The notes beneath the pieces are model-generated. The model worked only from the letters and a program-made list of their open reading frames with translations, made no database searches and was not told where the DNA came from. The position numbers and the translations under genes are program-made. Of a stretch of DNA of 64,000 nt, positions 18,661-26,891 are shown piece after piece. Numbering within the stretch: position 1 is the first letter of the stretch; each line of letters begins with the position of its first letter. The stretch lies in assembly GCA_965279085.1 (NCBI GenBank), contig OZ257149.1:1674001-1738000 (forward strand), read 5' to 3'. The stretch is from UBA7672 sp965279085. Its GTDB lineage: Bacteria; Pseudomonadota; Alphaproteobacteria; Caulobacterales; Hyphomonadaceae.

Positions 18661-18796
18661 GATCGTCCCTCCGTGCGTTGCCTCCCCTTCCGGCTTCGCT
18701 TGTTTGTTGGTGCGCACCGTTAGCCGGTCCGCGCCAACCCGCAAGGCACCCTAGCGGTGCCTGAAGGCGCTTGCCAAGCGAGGCAATCGTTGTTAG

Positions 18797-18811
18797 ATTT
18801 ACATTGTAAAT
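18797..18811. promoter_or_regulatory. Perfect 7-1-7 palindrome upstream of the SDR gene (putative operator)
   Basis: The sequence atttaca-t-tgtaaat is a perfect dyad, 16 bases before the SDR start codon, and is much more AT-rich than its surroundings. It overlaps the expected -10 region (a weak ttgcca at 18772 lies about 16 bases upstream of tagatt). Its size and position suit a TetR/AcrR-type repressor site of the kind that controls fatty-acid oxidation genes. No regulator gene is next to it, so the cognate protein is unknown. Confidence 0.5.
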
Positions 18812-18827
18812 TTAAAGGGAGATCGGC

Positions 18828-19613
18828 ATGGCGACGTTCAGGGACAATCTTCTGGCCGGAAAGACGGCTTTCGTCGCGGGCGCTTCCAGCGGCATCAACC
18901 TGCAGATCGCGATGCGACTCGCGCAGGCGGGCGCCGCCGTGACGATTCTCTCCCGCTCGCCCGACAAGATCGAAGCCGCGGCGGCTGGCATCCGCGCGAC
19001 TGGTGCCAAGTGCATCGGCATCGCGCAGGATGTTCGTGATCACGATGGCGTGGGCGCCGCATTCGCGAAATCTGTCGAAACCCATGGCGAGATCGACATC
19101 CTCGTCTCCGGCGCCGCCGGCAACTTCGTCGCGCCGTTCAACGGCATTTCGTACAATGGCTTTCGCGCGGTGATCGATATCGATCTCGTCGGCACCTACA
19201 ACGTGATGCGGCAGGGCTTCCCGCATCTGCGCAAGCCGGGCGCGAGCTGCATCAGCATCTCCGCCCCGCAATCGCTTCACCCCTTCCCGATGCAAGCGCA
19301 TGTGTGCGCCGCAAAGGCTGGTGTCGACATGCTGACCAAGACGCTCGCCATCGAATGGGGCATGCTGGGCGTGCGCGTGAACTCGATCATTCCCGGCCCG
19401 ATCGCGGACACGGAAGGCATGGCGCGCCTCGCGACGACGCCCGAGGCGCTCGAGATGAGCAAGAAGTCCACCCCGCTGAAACGGTTGGGCACGAAGGACG
19501 AGGTGGCCGACCTCGCCCTGTTCCTGTGTTCGGACGCCGCCGCCTACATCACGGGCGGGATCATTCCCTGCGATGGCGGCATATCGCTGATGGGCGTGGG
19601 CAGGGTCAGCTGA
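18828..19613 (+). CDS. SDR oxidoreductase, 2,4-dienoyl-CoA reductase (peroxisomal-type) like
   Basis: The 261-residue product has a Rossmann fold with the NAD(P) motif GASSGI (residues 18-23) and SGAAGNF. Where classical SDRs have Tyr-x-x-x-Lys it has HVCAAKAG, so the Tyr is missing. Together with MQAH, LAIEWG and VNSIIPGPIADTEGM this follows the pattern of peroxisomal-type 2,4-dienoyl-CoA reductases, which help oxidise unsaturated acyl-CoAs with NADPH. Start ATG 18828 has GGGAGA 6 bases upstream. The gene is divergent from the GST cluster and convergent with a cupin gene 3 bases away. An alternative reading is another enoyl/acyl-CoA SDR of the same subgroup. Confidence 0.85.
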   Translation: MATFRDNLLAGKTAFVAGASSGINLQIAMRLAQAGAAVTILSRSPDKIEAAAAGIRATGAKCIGIAQDVRDHDGVGAAFAKSVETHGEIDILVSGAAGNFVAPFNGISYNGFRAVIDIDLVGTYNVMRQGFPHLRKPGASCISISAPQSLHPFPMQAHVCAAKAGVDMLTKTLAIEWGMLGVRVNSIIPGPIADTEGMARLATTPEALEMSKKSTPLKRLGTKDEVADLALFLCSDAAAYITGGIIPCDGGISLMGVGRVS

Positions 19614-19616
19614 CGA

Positions 19617-19988
19617 TCAGATGTAGTCCGGCTCGGCGACGGTGCGTTCGTTCACGACGCCGTCGCCGGTGTTCACGACTTCGGACTTCTCGAACAGCAC
19701 CACCTGGCATTCGCCGCCCAGCGCCTCGGGTTTGTGCTCGGTCCCCTTCGGCACGATGATGAAGGCGCCGGGGCCGATGTCTTCATGCCGGTCCCGGAAG
19801 TGCATCCGCAACACGCCTCCGACGACGAGGAACATCTCGTCCGCGTCGGCGTGCTGATGCCAGTGGAACTCGCCCTGCAGCCGCACCAGCCGCACATCGT
19901 GATCGTCTACCCGCCCCACGCGCTTCGGGCTCCATGGTTCGGAGAACAGGGCGAACTTGTCGGCGATGGAGACAGGGCGCGGGATCAT
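19617..19988 (-). CDS. Small cupin-domain protein
   Basis: The 123-residue product is a single cupin barrel. Metal-site residues are visible in FHWHQHADADEM (His42, His44, His46 and the following Glu) and the second motif PKGTEHKP supplies the last His. No partner domain is present. Proteins of this type bind a divalent metal and may be isomerases, dioxygenases or sensors; the substrate cannot be told. It is convergent with the SDR gene, with three bases between the stops. Confidence 0.8.
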   Translation of the reverse strand: MIPRPVSIADKFALFSEPWSPKRVGRVDDHDVRLVRLQGEFHWHQHADADEMFLVVGGVLRMHFRDRHEDIGPGAFIIVPKGTEHKPEALGGECQVVLFEKSEVVNTGDGVVNERTVAEPDYI

Positions 19989-20052
19989 GGGCTCACCTCG
20001 GATTTCAAACTCTCAGCGTGCAACGGTCCGCACAAGAGAGCGTTTCTACTGG

Positions 20053-20184
20053 ATGAACCCAGCTTCGCCCCCTCCTCCGCCCGCGCCCGACCAGCCGCCA
20101 ACCACGCCGCCGATCGAGATACCGCCGGAACCCGTCAGCGATCCGCCTCCATCGCCCAAGCCGCCTCCGCCCGTTGCGGCGTAA
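20053..20184 (+). CDS. Possible 43-residue proline-rich peptide
   Basis: A short frame from ATG 20053 to TAA 20182-20184 encodes a peptide that is about half proline (MNPASPPPPPAPDQPPTTPP and similar). There is no hydrophobic segment. The start has only a distant purine run (aagagag, 13 bases upstream), so translation is uncertain. It lies in the gap between the cupin gene and the convergent membrane protein gene, whose stop is 3 bases away. Small Pro-rich proteins of unknown role do occur in proteobacteria. Chance GC-rich sequence is the alternative. Confidence 0.4.
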   Translation: MNPASPPPPPAPDQPPTTPPIEIPPEPVSDPPPSPKPPPPVAA

Positions 20185-20187
20185 GAT

Positions 20188-20598
20188 CTACGGCTTGAAA
20201 AGCGTGTCGTGCGTGGTGCGTGGCTGCTGCGTGGGCTTCGGCGCCGCGACCCGCTTCCGGTGTGCGACAATATCGAGAATGATCCGCCCGATCAGCGCAG
20301 TGGCGAGCGGTGCGAAGGCCAGCAGCAGCGAAGGCGCGGAAAGGTTCGGCGCGAATGCCATGCCCAGCAGGGCCAGCGTCGCCATCACATAGAAGCCGAG
20401 AATGATCAGGCTCAGCGGCTGGCCCACGAAACGCAGCCATCCGAACGCCACGCCGACGCCCAGCCACCAGTAGAAACCTACGCCTCCCCATCCGGTCCAC
20501 CCGAGATCGAGTTGCCAGACATTGGCAATGATCGCGATGTCGGCCGCGATGGACGCAAGGCCAAGCAGGTGGAAAACGATGTACCAGGCCGGCTTCAT
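20188..20598 (-). CDS. Small integral membrane protein
   Basis: The 136-residue product has about four hydrophobic segments (residues roughly 5-25, 36-54, 60-82, 86-108) and a basic, cytoplasmic-type C-terminus. I do not recognise the family. Its ATG overlaps the stop of the upstream DUF2809-like gene by 4 bases, and that gene overlaps glyQ, so all three are probably one transcript with glyQ first. A role in tRNA charging is not implied. Confidence 0.75.
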   Translation of the reverse strand: MKPAWYIVFHLLGLASIAADIAIIANVWQLDLGWTGWGGVGFYWWLGVGVAFGWLRFVGQPLSLIILGFYVMATLALLGMAFAPNLSAPSLLLAFAPLATALIGRIILDIVAHRKRVAAPKPTQQPRTTHDTLFKP

Positions 20599-20969
20599 GC
20601 ACGCCTTCCGCCGACAACACGCTCGACAACCACAATAACGACAGCGCCCGCCCCGTAGGCAAGCAGGTCAAACCAGTCGAACGACCCGCCGAGCACAGTC
20701 CGGGCAAGCGCGTTGTCCGACAAGTTCAACGCTCCCAGCAGATTTGCGGCCTGCGCAAGCTCGATCACCAGCGCGATTGCCAGCGTAAGCACCAGAGCTG
20801 AACCCAGCCTGAGCGGCGTTACGGCGCGCAGCGCGCAATAGACCAACCCGATCGCCAGAACGTCGCCAACATAGGGCCGGACGAAATCGTCACGCACGAA
20901 AAGCGCGATCGCCAATTCCAGCAGGAAGATAACCAGCGCCGCAATTGCGTAGCCTGGCCGGACCGTCAC
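20595..20969 (-). CDS. DUF2809-like membrane protein
   Basis: The 124-residue product has four hydrophobic segments and the DUF2809 pattern: LLELAIALFVRDDFVRPYVGDVLAIGL, an ALV-rich segment with IELAQAANL, and a C-terminal FDWFDLLAYGAGA. The function of DUF2809 is unknown. I place the start at GTG 20969, which overlaps the glyQ TGA, a common coupling arrangement. An in-frame GTG at 20990 would add seven residues and lie further inside glyQ. Confidence 0.75.
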   Translation of the reverse strand: MTVRPGYAIAALVIFLLELAIALFVRDDFVRPYVGDVLAIGLVYCALRAVTPLRLGSALVLTLAIALVIELAQAANLLGALNLSDNALARTVLGGSFDWFDLLAYGAGAVVIVVVERVVGGRRA

Positions 20970-21877
20970 GCGCTCTGCGACTTCTCCCACGCCTCGGCTG
21001 ATCCCTTCGCGAGATCGCGCACGCGGGCGATGAAGCTCTGGCGTTCGGTGGGCGAGATGACGCCGCGGGCGTCGAGCAGGTTGAAGATGTGCGAGGCCTT
21101 CAGCGCCTGCTCATAGGCCGGCAGCGGCAGCGGCTTTTCGAGGCCGAGCAGTTTCTTGCAGACCTTCTCGCAGTCGCTGAACCAGCGCTGGAGAACTTCC
21201 GTGTCGGCGTGTTCGAAATTGTAGGCCGACTGCTGCTTCTCGTTCTCGAGGAACACGTCGCCATAGGTGAGCGGGTATTGTGACTGCGGATCGTTGAACG
21301 GCAGGTCGTACACGCGGTCGAGGCCGAACACGTACATGGCGAGGCGTTCGAGACCGTAGGTGAGTTCGCCCGATACCGGGCGCACGTCGAGGCCGCCGAC
21401 CTGCTGGAAGTATGTGAACTGCGAGACTTCCATCCCGTCGCACCACACCTCCCAGCCAAGACCCCATGCGCCCACGGTCGGGTTCTCCCAGTCGTCCTCG
21501 ACGAAGCGGATGTCGTGCACGCTAGGATCGATGCCGATCTCGTAGAGGCTTTCGAGATAGAGATCCTGAATGTCCGGCGGGTTCGGCTTCAGGATGACCT
21601 GGTACTGGTAGTAGTGCTGCAGCCGGTTGGGGTTCTCGCCATAGCGGCCATCCTTCGGACGGCGGCTCGGCTGCGGATAGGCGGCGAACCACGGCTTCGG
21701 CCCAAGAGCGCGCAAGGTCGTCGCCGGGTGAAGCGTCCCTGCCCCCACTTCCATGTCGTAAGGTTGCAGGATCGCGCAGCCCTTCGACGACCAGTAGGCC
21801 GACAGCTTGAGCATGATGTCCTGAAAGCTCTTCGGCTTCACGATCTCGCGCTTCGGTGCGGCGGGCTTGGCGGGCAT
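20966..21877 (-). CDS. glyQ: Glycine--tRNA ligase alpha subunit
   Basis: GlyQ is the catalytic alpha chain that activates glycine, partner of GlyS. The 303-residue product has the class II signature blocks: FQDIMLKLSAYWSSKGCAIL, MEVGAGTLHPATTLRALGP, PSRRPKDGRYGENPNRLQHY and ELTYGLERLAMY. ATG 21877 follows AGGAG by 6 bases. In many relatives glyQ and glyS are close together. Here about 8.5 kb with a dozen unrelated genes separates them, so the two subunits must be expressed from different transcripts. Confidence 0.97.
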   Translation of the reverse strand: MPAKPAAPKREIVKPKSFQDIMLKLSAYWSSKGCAILQPYDMEVGAGTLHPATTLRALGPKPWFAAYPQPSRRPKDGRYGENPNRLQHYYQYQVILKPNPPDIQDLYLESLYEIGIDPSVHDIRFVEDDWENPTVGAWGLGWEVWCDGMEVSQFTYFQQVGGLDVRPVSGELTYGLERLAMYVFGLDRVYDLPFNDPQSQYPLTYGDVFLENEKQQSAYNFEHADTEVLQRWFSDCEKVCKKLLGLEKPLPLPAYEQALKASHIFNLLDARGVISPTERQSFIARVRDLAKGSAEAWEKSQSA

Positions 21878-21917
21878 GCGGGTCTCCTGCGCCCTCCATA
21901 AGCGGCGGCTCTCCGGC

Positions 21918-22019
21918 TGTCATCCCGGCCGTAGCGTAGCGCAGAGCCGGGACCCATTCATCCGCGTCGACAAGTTGAGAAGTGGGTCCCGGATAGCTCT
22001 ACGCGCTTCCGGGATGACA
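21918..22019. repeat. Palindromic intergenic repeat, inverted pair (third family)
   Basis: The sequence opens with tgtcatcccggccgtagc (21918) and closes with its inverse, ttccgggatgaca (ending 22019). Inside are gagccgggacccattc and gaagtgggtcccggatag, again inverted. Each half is an imperfect hairpin and the whole is an inverted pair. It lies just upstream of glyQ and of the divergent chemoreceptor, so it separates two promoters. It is not related in sequence to the other repeat families in this window. Confidence 0.8.
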
Positions 22020-22140
22020 AATCCGATCACCCGGAAACGGAAAGTCCCAAGAAATGACCCCGCGAGCGCGATTGGAATCAACACTCGGTTAAGCCCTCTG
22101 CGTCATTTATGCTACTAGCATATACCAAGGATGCCATTTC

Positions 22141-23671
22141 ATGCTCGCTGCTTTCAAGCCCCGCGCTGTTCAGCCGATCCTGCCGGCTCTTCCCGCAGCT
22201 CCCGTTCGCGATGTCAGCGGCATGATCAACGCGCTCGACCGCGTCATGGCGGTGATCGAATTCAATCCTGACGGCTCGATCGTCACGGCCAACGCCAACT
22301 TCTCGTCGGCGATGGGCTATGCGCTTGACGAGATACAGGGCCGCCACCACCGCATGTTCGCAGAGCCCGCCTACGCGGCCAGCGACGACTACCGCCGCTT
22401 CTGGGATCGCCTGAACCGTGGCGAGTTCGTCTCCGGCGAGTTCAAGCGCTTCGCCAAGGGCAATCGCGAAATCTGGCTGCAGGCCAGCTACAATCCGATC
22501 ATGGATGCGTCGGGCAAGGTCGTGCGTGTCGTGAAATTCGCGACCGACATCACCGACCAGAAGTACAAGTCGATGGACGCGACCGGCCAACTCGAGGCCA
22601 TCAACCGCAGCCAGGCCGTGATCGAATTCAACCTCGACGGCACGATCATCCATGCCAACCCGAACTTCTGCAACGCGGTCGGCTACGCCCTCGCCGACAT
22701 CAAGGGCCGCCACCACCGCATGTTCGTCGAGCCTGCCTATGGCGCCAGCGTCGAGTACGCACAGTTCTGGGAAAGCCTGCGCCGCGGCGAGTTCCAGGCC
22801 GCCGAATACAAGCGCTATGGCAATGGCGGCCGCACGATCTGGATCCAGGCCAGCTACAACCCGATCCGCAATGCCGATGGCGTGCCGGTGAAGGTCGTTA
22901 AATACGCCACCGACATCACCGCGATGGTCGAGAAGCGCCTGCGCAACGAGAAGCTCTCGAACGAGATCGAACGCGACCTGTCCGGTATCGCCGACAACAT
23001 CTCCAACGTCTCGCGTCAGGCCAGCGAAGTCGCCGGCGCCGCCACGCAGACCTCTGAAACGATCCAGAGCGTCGCCGCCGCCGCGGAGGAACTCACCGCC
23101 TCGATCAACGAGATTTCGTCCAGCGTCGCTTCCTCGAAGAAATCCGCCGACGAGGCCCACCGCCTCACCCAGTCTGCCGACGCTTCCACGGCCGCCCTAA
23201 CCAAGACGGCCGAGCAGATGACGGGCATCGTCGATGCTGATCGACGACATCGCCTCCCAGATCAATCTTCTGGCTCTCAATGCAACGATCGAGTCGGCGC
23301 GCGCGGGCGAAGCCGGACGCGGCTTTGCTGTCGTCGCTGCGGAAGTGAAACAGCTCGCGGCCCAGGTCTCGGCCGCGACCAAGACGATCTCCAGCGAGAT
23401 CCACGGCGTCCAGTCGGTCTCCGCCGACGTCGTCACGTCGCTGAAGGCGATCCAGGGCGCGGTCACGACGATTTCGGCCAGCATCTCGCAGGTCGCCGCT
23501 GCCGTTCAGCAGCAATCGTCCGCGACTTCGGAAATCTCGTCGACCATGCAGATGGCGTCAGGATCGGTTACCGCGATCGACCGCGGCATGGGCGAGATGG
23601 CCGGCGCGATGTCATCGGCCGCTCACGCGACCGAGCAGGTGCGCGGAAACATGCAGGTTCTGGTGAAATAG
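22141..23671 (+). pseudogene. Soluble double-PAS methyl-accepting chemotaxis protein, frameshifted
   Basis: The first 364 codons encode two PAS domains (about residues 30-140 and 150-265, with the repeated signatures GYALDEIQGRHHRMF and GYALADIKGRHHRMF) and the start of the chemoreceptor signalling helix. After MTGIV the frame is lost. The continuation LIDDIASQINLLALNATIES is in the next frame from about 23234 to TAG 23671. One extra base near 23229-23236 explains it. Re-joined, the protein would be about 509 residues, without membrane segments, so a cytoplasmic energy or oxygen sensor of the Aer2/McpB type. As it stands the hairpin that contacts CheA/CheW is not made in frame. A sequencing error is the main alternative. 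Confidence 0.85.
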
Positions 23672-23686
23672 GCGCGGGTTCGCGCG

Positions 23687-23776
23687 TTAGCGGCGCGAAC
23701 CGCTCGGACGCACGGCCAGGATCGCGAGGATGCCGAACGCGATGATGAGGGATGCTGCCTGAACGATAACTTGCAT
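23687..23776 (-). CDS. Possible 29-residue single-TM peptide
   Basis: From ATG 23776 the frame encodes a short peptide with one hydrophobic stretch (IVQAASLIIAFGILAILAV) and a basic tail (RPSGSRR), a typical positive-inside micro-membrane protein. GGAG lies 9 bases upstream. The frame is open further upstream, but without membrane character. It has no recognisable homologue from memory. Evidence is limited to composition and the ribosome site. Confidence 0.35.
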   Translation of the reverse strand: MQVIVQAASLIIAFGILAILAVRPSGSRR

Positions 23777-23947
23777 GCGCCGAAACTCCACTCGCCCCTC
23801 TAACAACCACTTAAGCGCCGGGCGTGCCGGAGCCGGATGACGCGTCCAGATAGTCGCAAGACATCGTCGTCGCGTGGCAAGACTCGCCGCCGAATGCGTC
23901 ATCGATGCGGCGAGATGCTGGCGAGGTAAGAGTCGAGGCTCGCTGAA

Positions 23948-24160
23948 TCAAGAGTCCTGAGGCTTGTCGTGCGTATCGTCGCGAGGTGTGTTCCTGCGGG
24001 CACGGTGGTCGTCCAGCCGCCGGATCACGACCTCGTGCGGCGTTTCCTGCTCGCCCTCGGGCGGAGGCATGGGCCGGCCGCTAAAGCGCGCGCGGATCGC
24101 GGGCGTGAGCAGCACCACGATCAGGATCGCCAGCAGGGCAAGGAAAATCACGCCGCCCAT
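23948..24160 (-). CDS. Small single-TM protein
   Basis: This 70-residue product has an N-terminal membrane helix (VIFLALLAILIVVLLTPAI) and a charged cytoplasmic tail rich in Arg, Asp and Pro. It lies 6 bases after the methyltransferase stop on the same strand, so it is probably the last gene of the DUF2007-methyltransferase transcript. The family is not recognised. Confidence 0.6.
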   Translation of the reverse strand: MGGVIFLALLAILIVVLLTPAIRARFSGRPMPPPEGEQETPHEVVIRRLDDHRARRNTPRDDTHDKPQDS

Positions 24161-24166
24161 GGCGGT

Positions 24167-24907
24167 CTATCTCCACTCCAGAGCGCCACCGTTGAAGCAG
24201 GCCGCCGCCCGCTGTGTATGCGAGCCGCCGGCCGCTTCGTGCAGCACCACTCCATCATATAGGGTGACGGGGCCGCGGCGCAGCCCTTTTCGCGCACGGA
24301 CCAGCACCCGGCTCGCCGCCGCGCCCGTTGTCGGCCGGATCGGCAGCACCTCGATCTCCCCCGCCCTCGGGTTCAGCAGTTCCAGCAGATCGGCCAGCGC
24401 CGCTGCGCGGTGGATCATCGTCATCCGGCCGCCCGGCTTCGTCACATGGTGCATGAACAGGATCCACGCCTTCAGCGGCGTATCCGCCAGGAAGGCGCCC
24501 TGCTTGCCCGGCGCGGGCGCCCGGATCGCGTCCGGATCGAAGAAGGGCGGATTGGAGAAGGACTGGTCGTAGACGTTCTCCAGCGCCGAAGGCCGCTCGC
24601 CGACATCCTGCGTGCGGATGTCGACCCGCTCGCCGAGCGCATTCGCCGCGATGCCCTGCTGTGAGAGGCCCACAGCCTCGCCATCGCGCTCGAAGCCCGT
24701 GATGTGACAGCCCGACAGCCTGTGCGCCGCGCAGAACAGTGCAGCGCCCGCGCCCGATCCGGCCTCGGCCAGCGATTCACCATGTTTGGCCGACAGCGAC
24801 GCCGCGAGCATCACTGCATCCATCCCGGCACGATAGCCGCGCGCCGGCTGGACCACCGTCACGGCCCCGCCGAGAAACCTGTCATAGGTCACGAGACCGC
24901 CGGTCAC
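24167..24907 (-). CDS. tRNA1(Val) adenine-N6-methyltransferase-like protein (TrmN6 family)
   Basis: The 246-residue product is a class I SAM methyltransferase. It has motif I AEAGSGAGAALF, an acidic ITGFERD strand and the N6-amino-methyltransferase motif SNPPFF, as in TrmN6/YfiC, which modifies A37 of tRNA1(Val). The N-terminus (GLVTYDRFLGGAVTVVQPARGYRAGMDAVMLAA) is typical of that family. Its start overlaps the DUF2007 gene by 4 bases. A related rRNA or protein-glutamine methyltransferase is less likely given the N-terminal signature. Confidence 0.85.
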   Translation of the reverse strand: MTGGLVTYDRFLGGAVTVVQPARGYRAGMDAVMLAASLSAKHGESLAEAGSGAGAALFCAAHRLSGCHITGFERDGEAVGLSQQGIAANALGERVDIRTQDVGERPSALENVYDQSFSNPPFFDPDAIRAPAPGKQGAFLADTPLKAWILFMHHVTKPGGRMTMIHRAAALADLLELLNPRAGEIEVLPIRPTTGAAASRVLVRARKGLRRGPVTLYDGVVLHEAAGGSHTQRAAACFNGGALEWR

Positions 24908-25146
24908 GCGTCCTCCCCGTCCGTCTCGGGCGGCGGATCGTGAGGCACATCCAGCTGTTTCAGCGTTTCCTTGGCTGCGTCGGCATATTCGTCCGGCACC
25001 ATGATGCGGCGCTCAAAAGCCAGGATCCCGCCCTCGGCGGCGGCCATGAAGCGGTCGGCCACGAAAGGGTGGCAGCCAGCCTCGTTCAGCAGGACCATGG
25101 CGTAGTCCAGCCGCACCGGATTGTTGGTTCTCAGCACTTCGATCAT
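24904..25146 (-). CDS. DUF2007-domain protein
   Basis: The 80-residue product begins MIEVLRTNNPVRLDYAMVLL and contains FVADRFM and RRIMVPDEYADAA. This is the DUF2007 pattern, in which a small ferredoxin-like fold has been proposed to act in signal transduction or protein-protein contact. It is divergent from the polyprenyl synthetase gene and overlaps the methyltransferase gene by 4 bases; this trio is seen in other alphaproteobacteria. Confidence 0.85.
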   Translation of the reverse strand: MIEVLRTNNPVRLDYAMVLLNEAGCHPFVADRFMAAAEGGILAFERRIMVPDEYADAAKETLKQLDVPHDPPPETDGEDA

Positions 25147-25269
25147 TTTCGCGACAACTTGCCACGCCGCTGACAGCCCGGCGCGTTCCTATTTCTTGAC
25201 CAGCTTCTCACGCAGCGAATATCGTATAATAGCTGCGCCCCGGGAAGCGGGTTGGAAAGCGCTAAGGGG

Positions 25270-26298
25270 ATGGAATTGGCTGTTCACGCCGAAATCCAGA
25301 CGCAAGCGACGCAACCTGCCTCGCCGATGGACCGCCTCATGGCCCTCCTGCGGCCGGAGCTGGCGGACGTCGAGAAGCTGCTGGCGGAGCGCGCCGCGAG
25401 CCCCGTTGCGACGATTCCCGATCTTTCGAGCTATCTGATCGCAGCCGGCGGCAAGCGCCTGCGCCCTGTCCTGACCCTCGCCTCGGCGCGTGCGGTTGGC
25501 GGCCGGGGCAGCGAAGCGGTCTGCAAGCTCGCCGCCGCCGTCGAGTTCATCCACACCGCCACCCTGCTCCATGACGACGTGGTCGACGACAGCGACCTGC
25601 GCCGTGGCAAGGCGGCCGCCAAGAACGTCTGGGGCGCTTCCGCTTCCATCCTGGTCGGCGACTTCCTGTTCGCGCGCGCCTTCACACTGATGACCGAGAC
25701 GCGTGACCTGCGCATCCTCGACATCCTCAGCCGCGCCTCGTGCATCATCGCCGAAGGCGAAGTCCGCCAACTCGCGGCCCTCGGCAATGTCGATCTCTCG
25801 TTCAATGAATACATGGCCATCGTCGAGGCGAAGACCGCCGCGCTGTTCGAGGCCGCCGCCCGCGCCGGCGCCTGCACCGCGACGAATGACGAGACCATCT
25901 CCGACTCGATGGGCGAATACGGCCGCCGTCTCGGCCGCGCTTTCCAGATCGTCGATGACCTGCTCGATTATGGCGGCCTCACCTCGGTGATTGGCAAGTC
26001 CGTCGGCGACGACTTCCGGGAAGGCAAGCTGACCTTGCCCGTGCTCTACGCCCGCGAAGCCGGCGATGCGCGCGACCGGAAATTCTGGGACCGCGTGATG
26101 GGCGACCGCGAGCAGACCGAGAGCGATCTCGCCCACGCCATCCATCTCATCCGCGCCAGCGGCGCCGCCGATCGCACGATGGAAACCGCGCGGATGGAAG
26201 CCGCCGCCGCGCAAGCCGCGCTCGGTCGCGCCGCACGCGGCGCCTTCCACGACGAGCTTTCGGAACTGGCCGACTACTGCGTCAGCCGGGCTTCCTAG
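25270..26298 (+). CDS. Long-chain polyprenyl diphosphate synthase
   Basis: The product (342 residues from ATG 25270) makes the all-trans isoprenoid side chain of ubiquinone by repeated IPP addition. It has GGKRLRP, the first Asp-rich motif LLHDDVVDD with a small residue (Ala) five positions before it, as in long-chain enzymes, then GDFLFARAF and the second motif DDLLDY. Start choice is uncertain: AAGGGG directly abuts ATG 25270, is 6 bases before TTG 25276, and the frame opens at TTG 25252. It overlaps the convergent hypothetical gene by 17 bases. Octa- or decaprenyl length cannot be told. Confidence 0.92.
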   Translation: MELAVHAEIQTQATQPASPMDRLMALLRPELADVEKLLAERAASPVATIPDLSSYLIAAGGKRLRPVLTLASARAVGGRGSEAVCKLAAAVEFIHTATLLHDDVVDDSDLRRGKAAAKNVWGASASILVGDFLFARAFTLMTETRDLRILDILSRASCIIAEGEVRQLAALGNVDLSFNEYMAIVEAKTAALFEAAARAGACTATNDETISDSMGEYGRRLGRAFQIVDDLLDYGGLTSVIGKSVGDDFREGKLTLPVLYAREAGDARDRKFWDRVMGDREQTESDLAHAIHLIRASGAADRTMETARMEAAAAQAALGRAARGAFHDELSELADYCVSRAS

Positions 26299-26848
26299 GT
26301 AATTTCTTCAAGAGAGCATGCAGGCGTTTGACCGCATCCGGCGTATCCGCGCCGCATGCGCCGGTCGAGCTGATCTCGAACGTGCGGGTATCCGCCATCC
26401 CGCTGATCAGCATGTTGTCCGCCGCGCCCTCGCAGAACATCACGCGCTGGTCGAGCTTCAGCAGTTCGTCGAACAGGCCGAGGATTTCGCCCGCCACCGG
26501 CGTGTTGATCTCCGTGCTTTCCCCGACTGACCGCTTGCCGCCAACGCCAACCGTCAGTTCGTAGCGCGATATCTGGGTCGGCGAGATGAGCACGCCACGC
26601 ACCACGCGCGGCTCGTCTCCGACCGTTTCAGTCCACACCCGGATTTCCGGATGCTGGGCAACGCCCATCCCGTGGAAGCCCGCGATCCGGTCATAACGCG
26701 CGTGCCGCGTCGCGCCCGGTGGGGCCTTCATGTCATCCGGATCGAGCGTCATCGCCTGCGGCATGATCATGATGACAAACAGCACGACCAGCAGCAGCAA
26801 GCCGTTGGCGATCACGTTCGAATGCTTAGCCAGGAACCCCATACCCAT
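26282..26848 (-). CDS. Single-TM hypothetical protein
   Basis: The 188-residue product has one N-terminal membrane helix (GLLLLVVLFVIMIM) and a periplasmic part of about 150 residues with two cysteines (MFCEGAAD, TGACGAD). No family is recognised. ATG 26848 is chosen so that the TM helix lies about 12 residues from the N-terminus. A longer frame to 26911 would overlap the upstream transferase gene. The ribosome site is weak. It follows the WecA-like gene on the same strand, so an envelope role is possible but not shown. Confidence 0.65.
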   Translation of the reverse strand: MGMGFLAKHSNVIANGLLLLVVLFVIMIMPQAMTLDPDDMKAPPGATRHARYDRIAGFHGMGVAQHPEIRVWTETVGDEPRVVRGVLISPTQISRYELTVGVGGKRSVGESTEINTPVAGEILGLFDELLKLDQRVMFCEGAADNMLISGMADTRTFEISSTGACGADTPDAVKRLHALLKKLPRKPG

Positions 26849-26891
26849 GCCCGCATCATACAATTTCCGGGCCCCACCCGGAAGCTGCGGC

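Noticed and set aside
22078..23160. A 360-residue minus-strand frame with repeated-looking sequence
   Set aside because: Its apparent repeats are the antisense image of the two PAS domains of the chemoreceptor.
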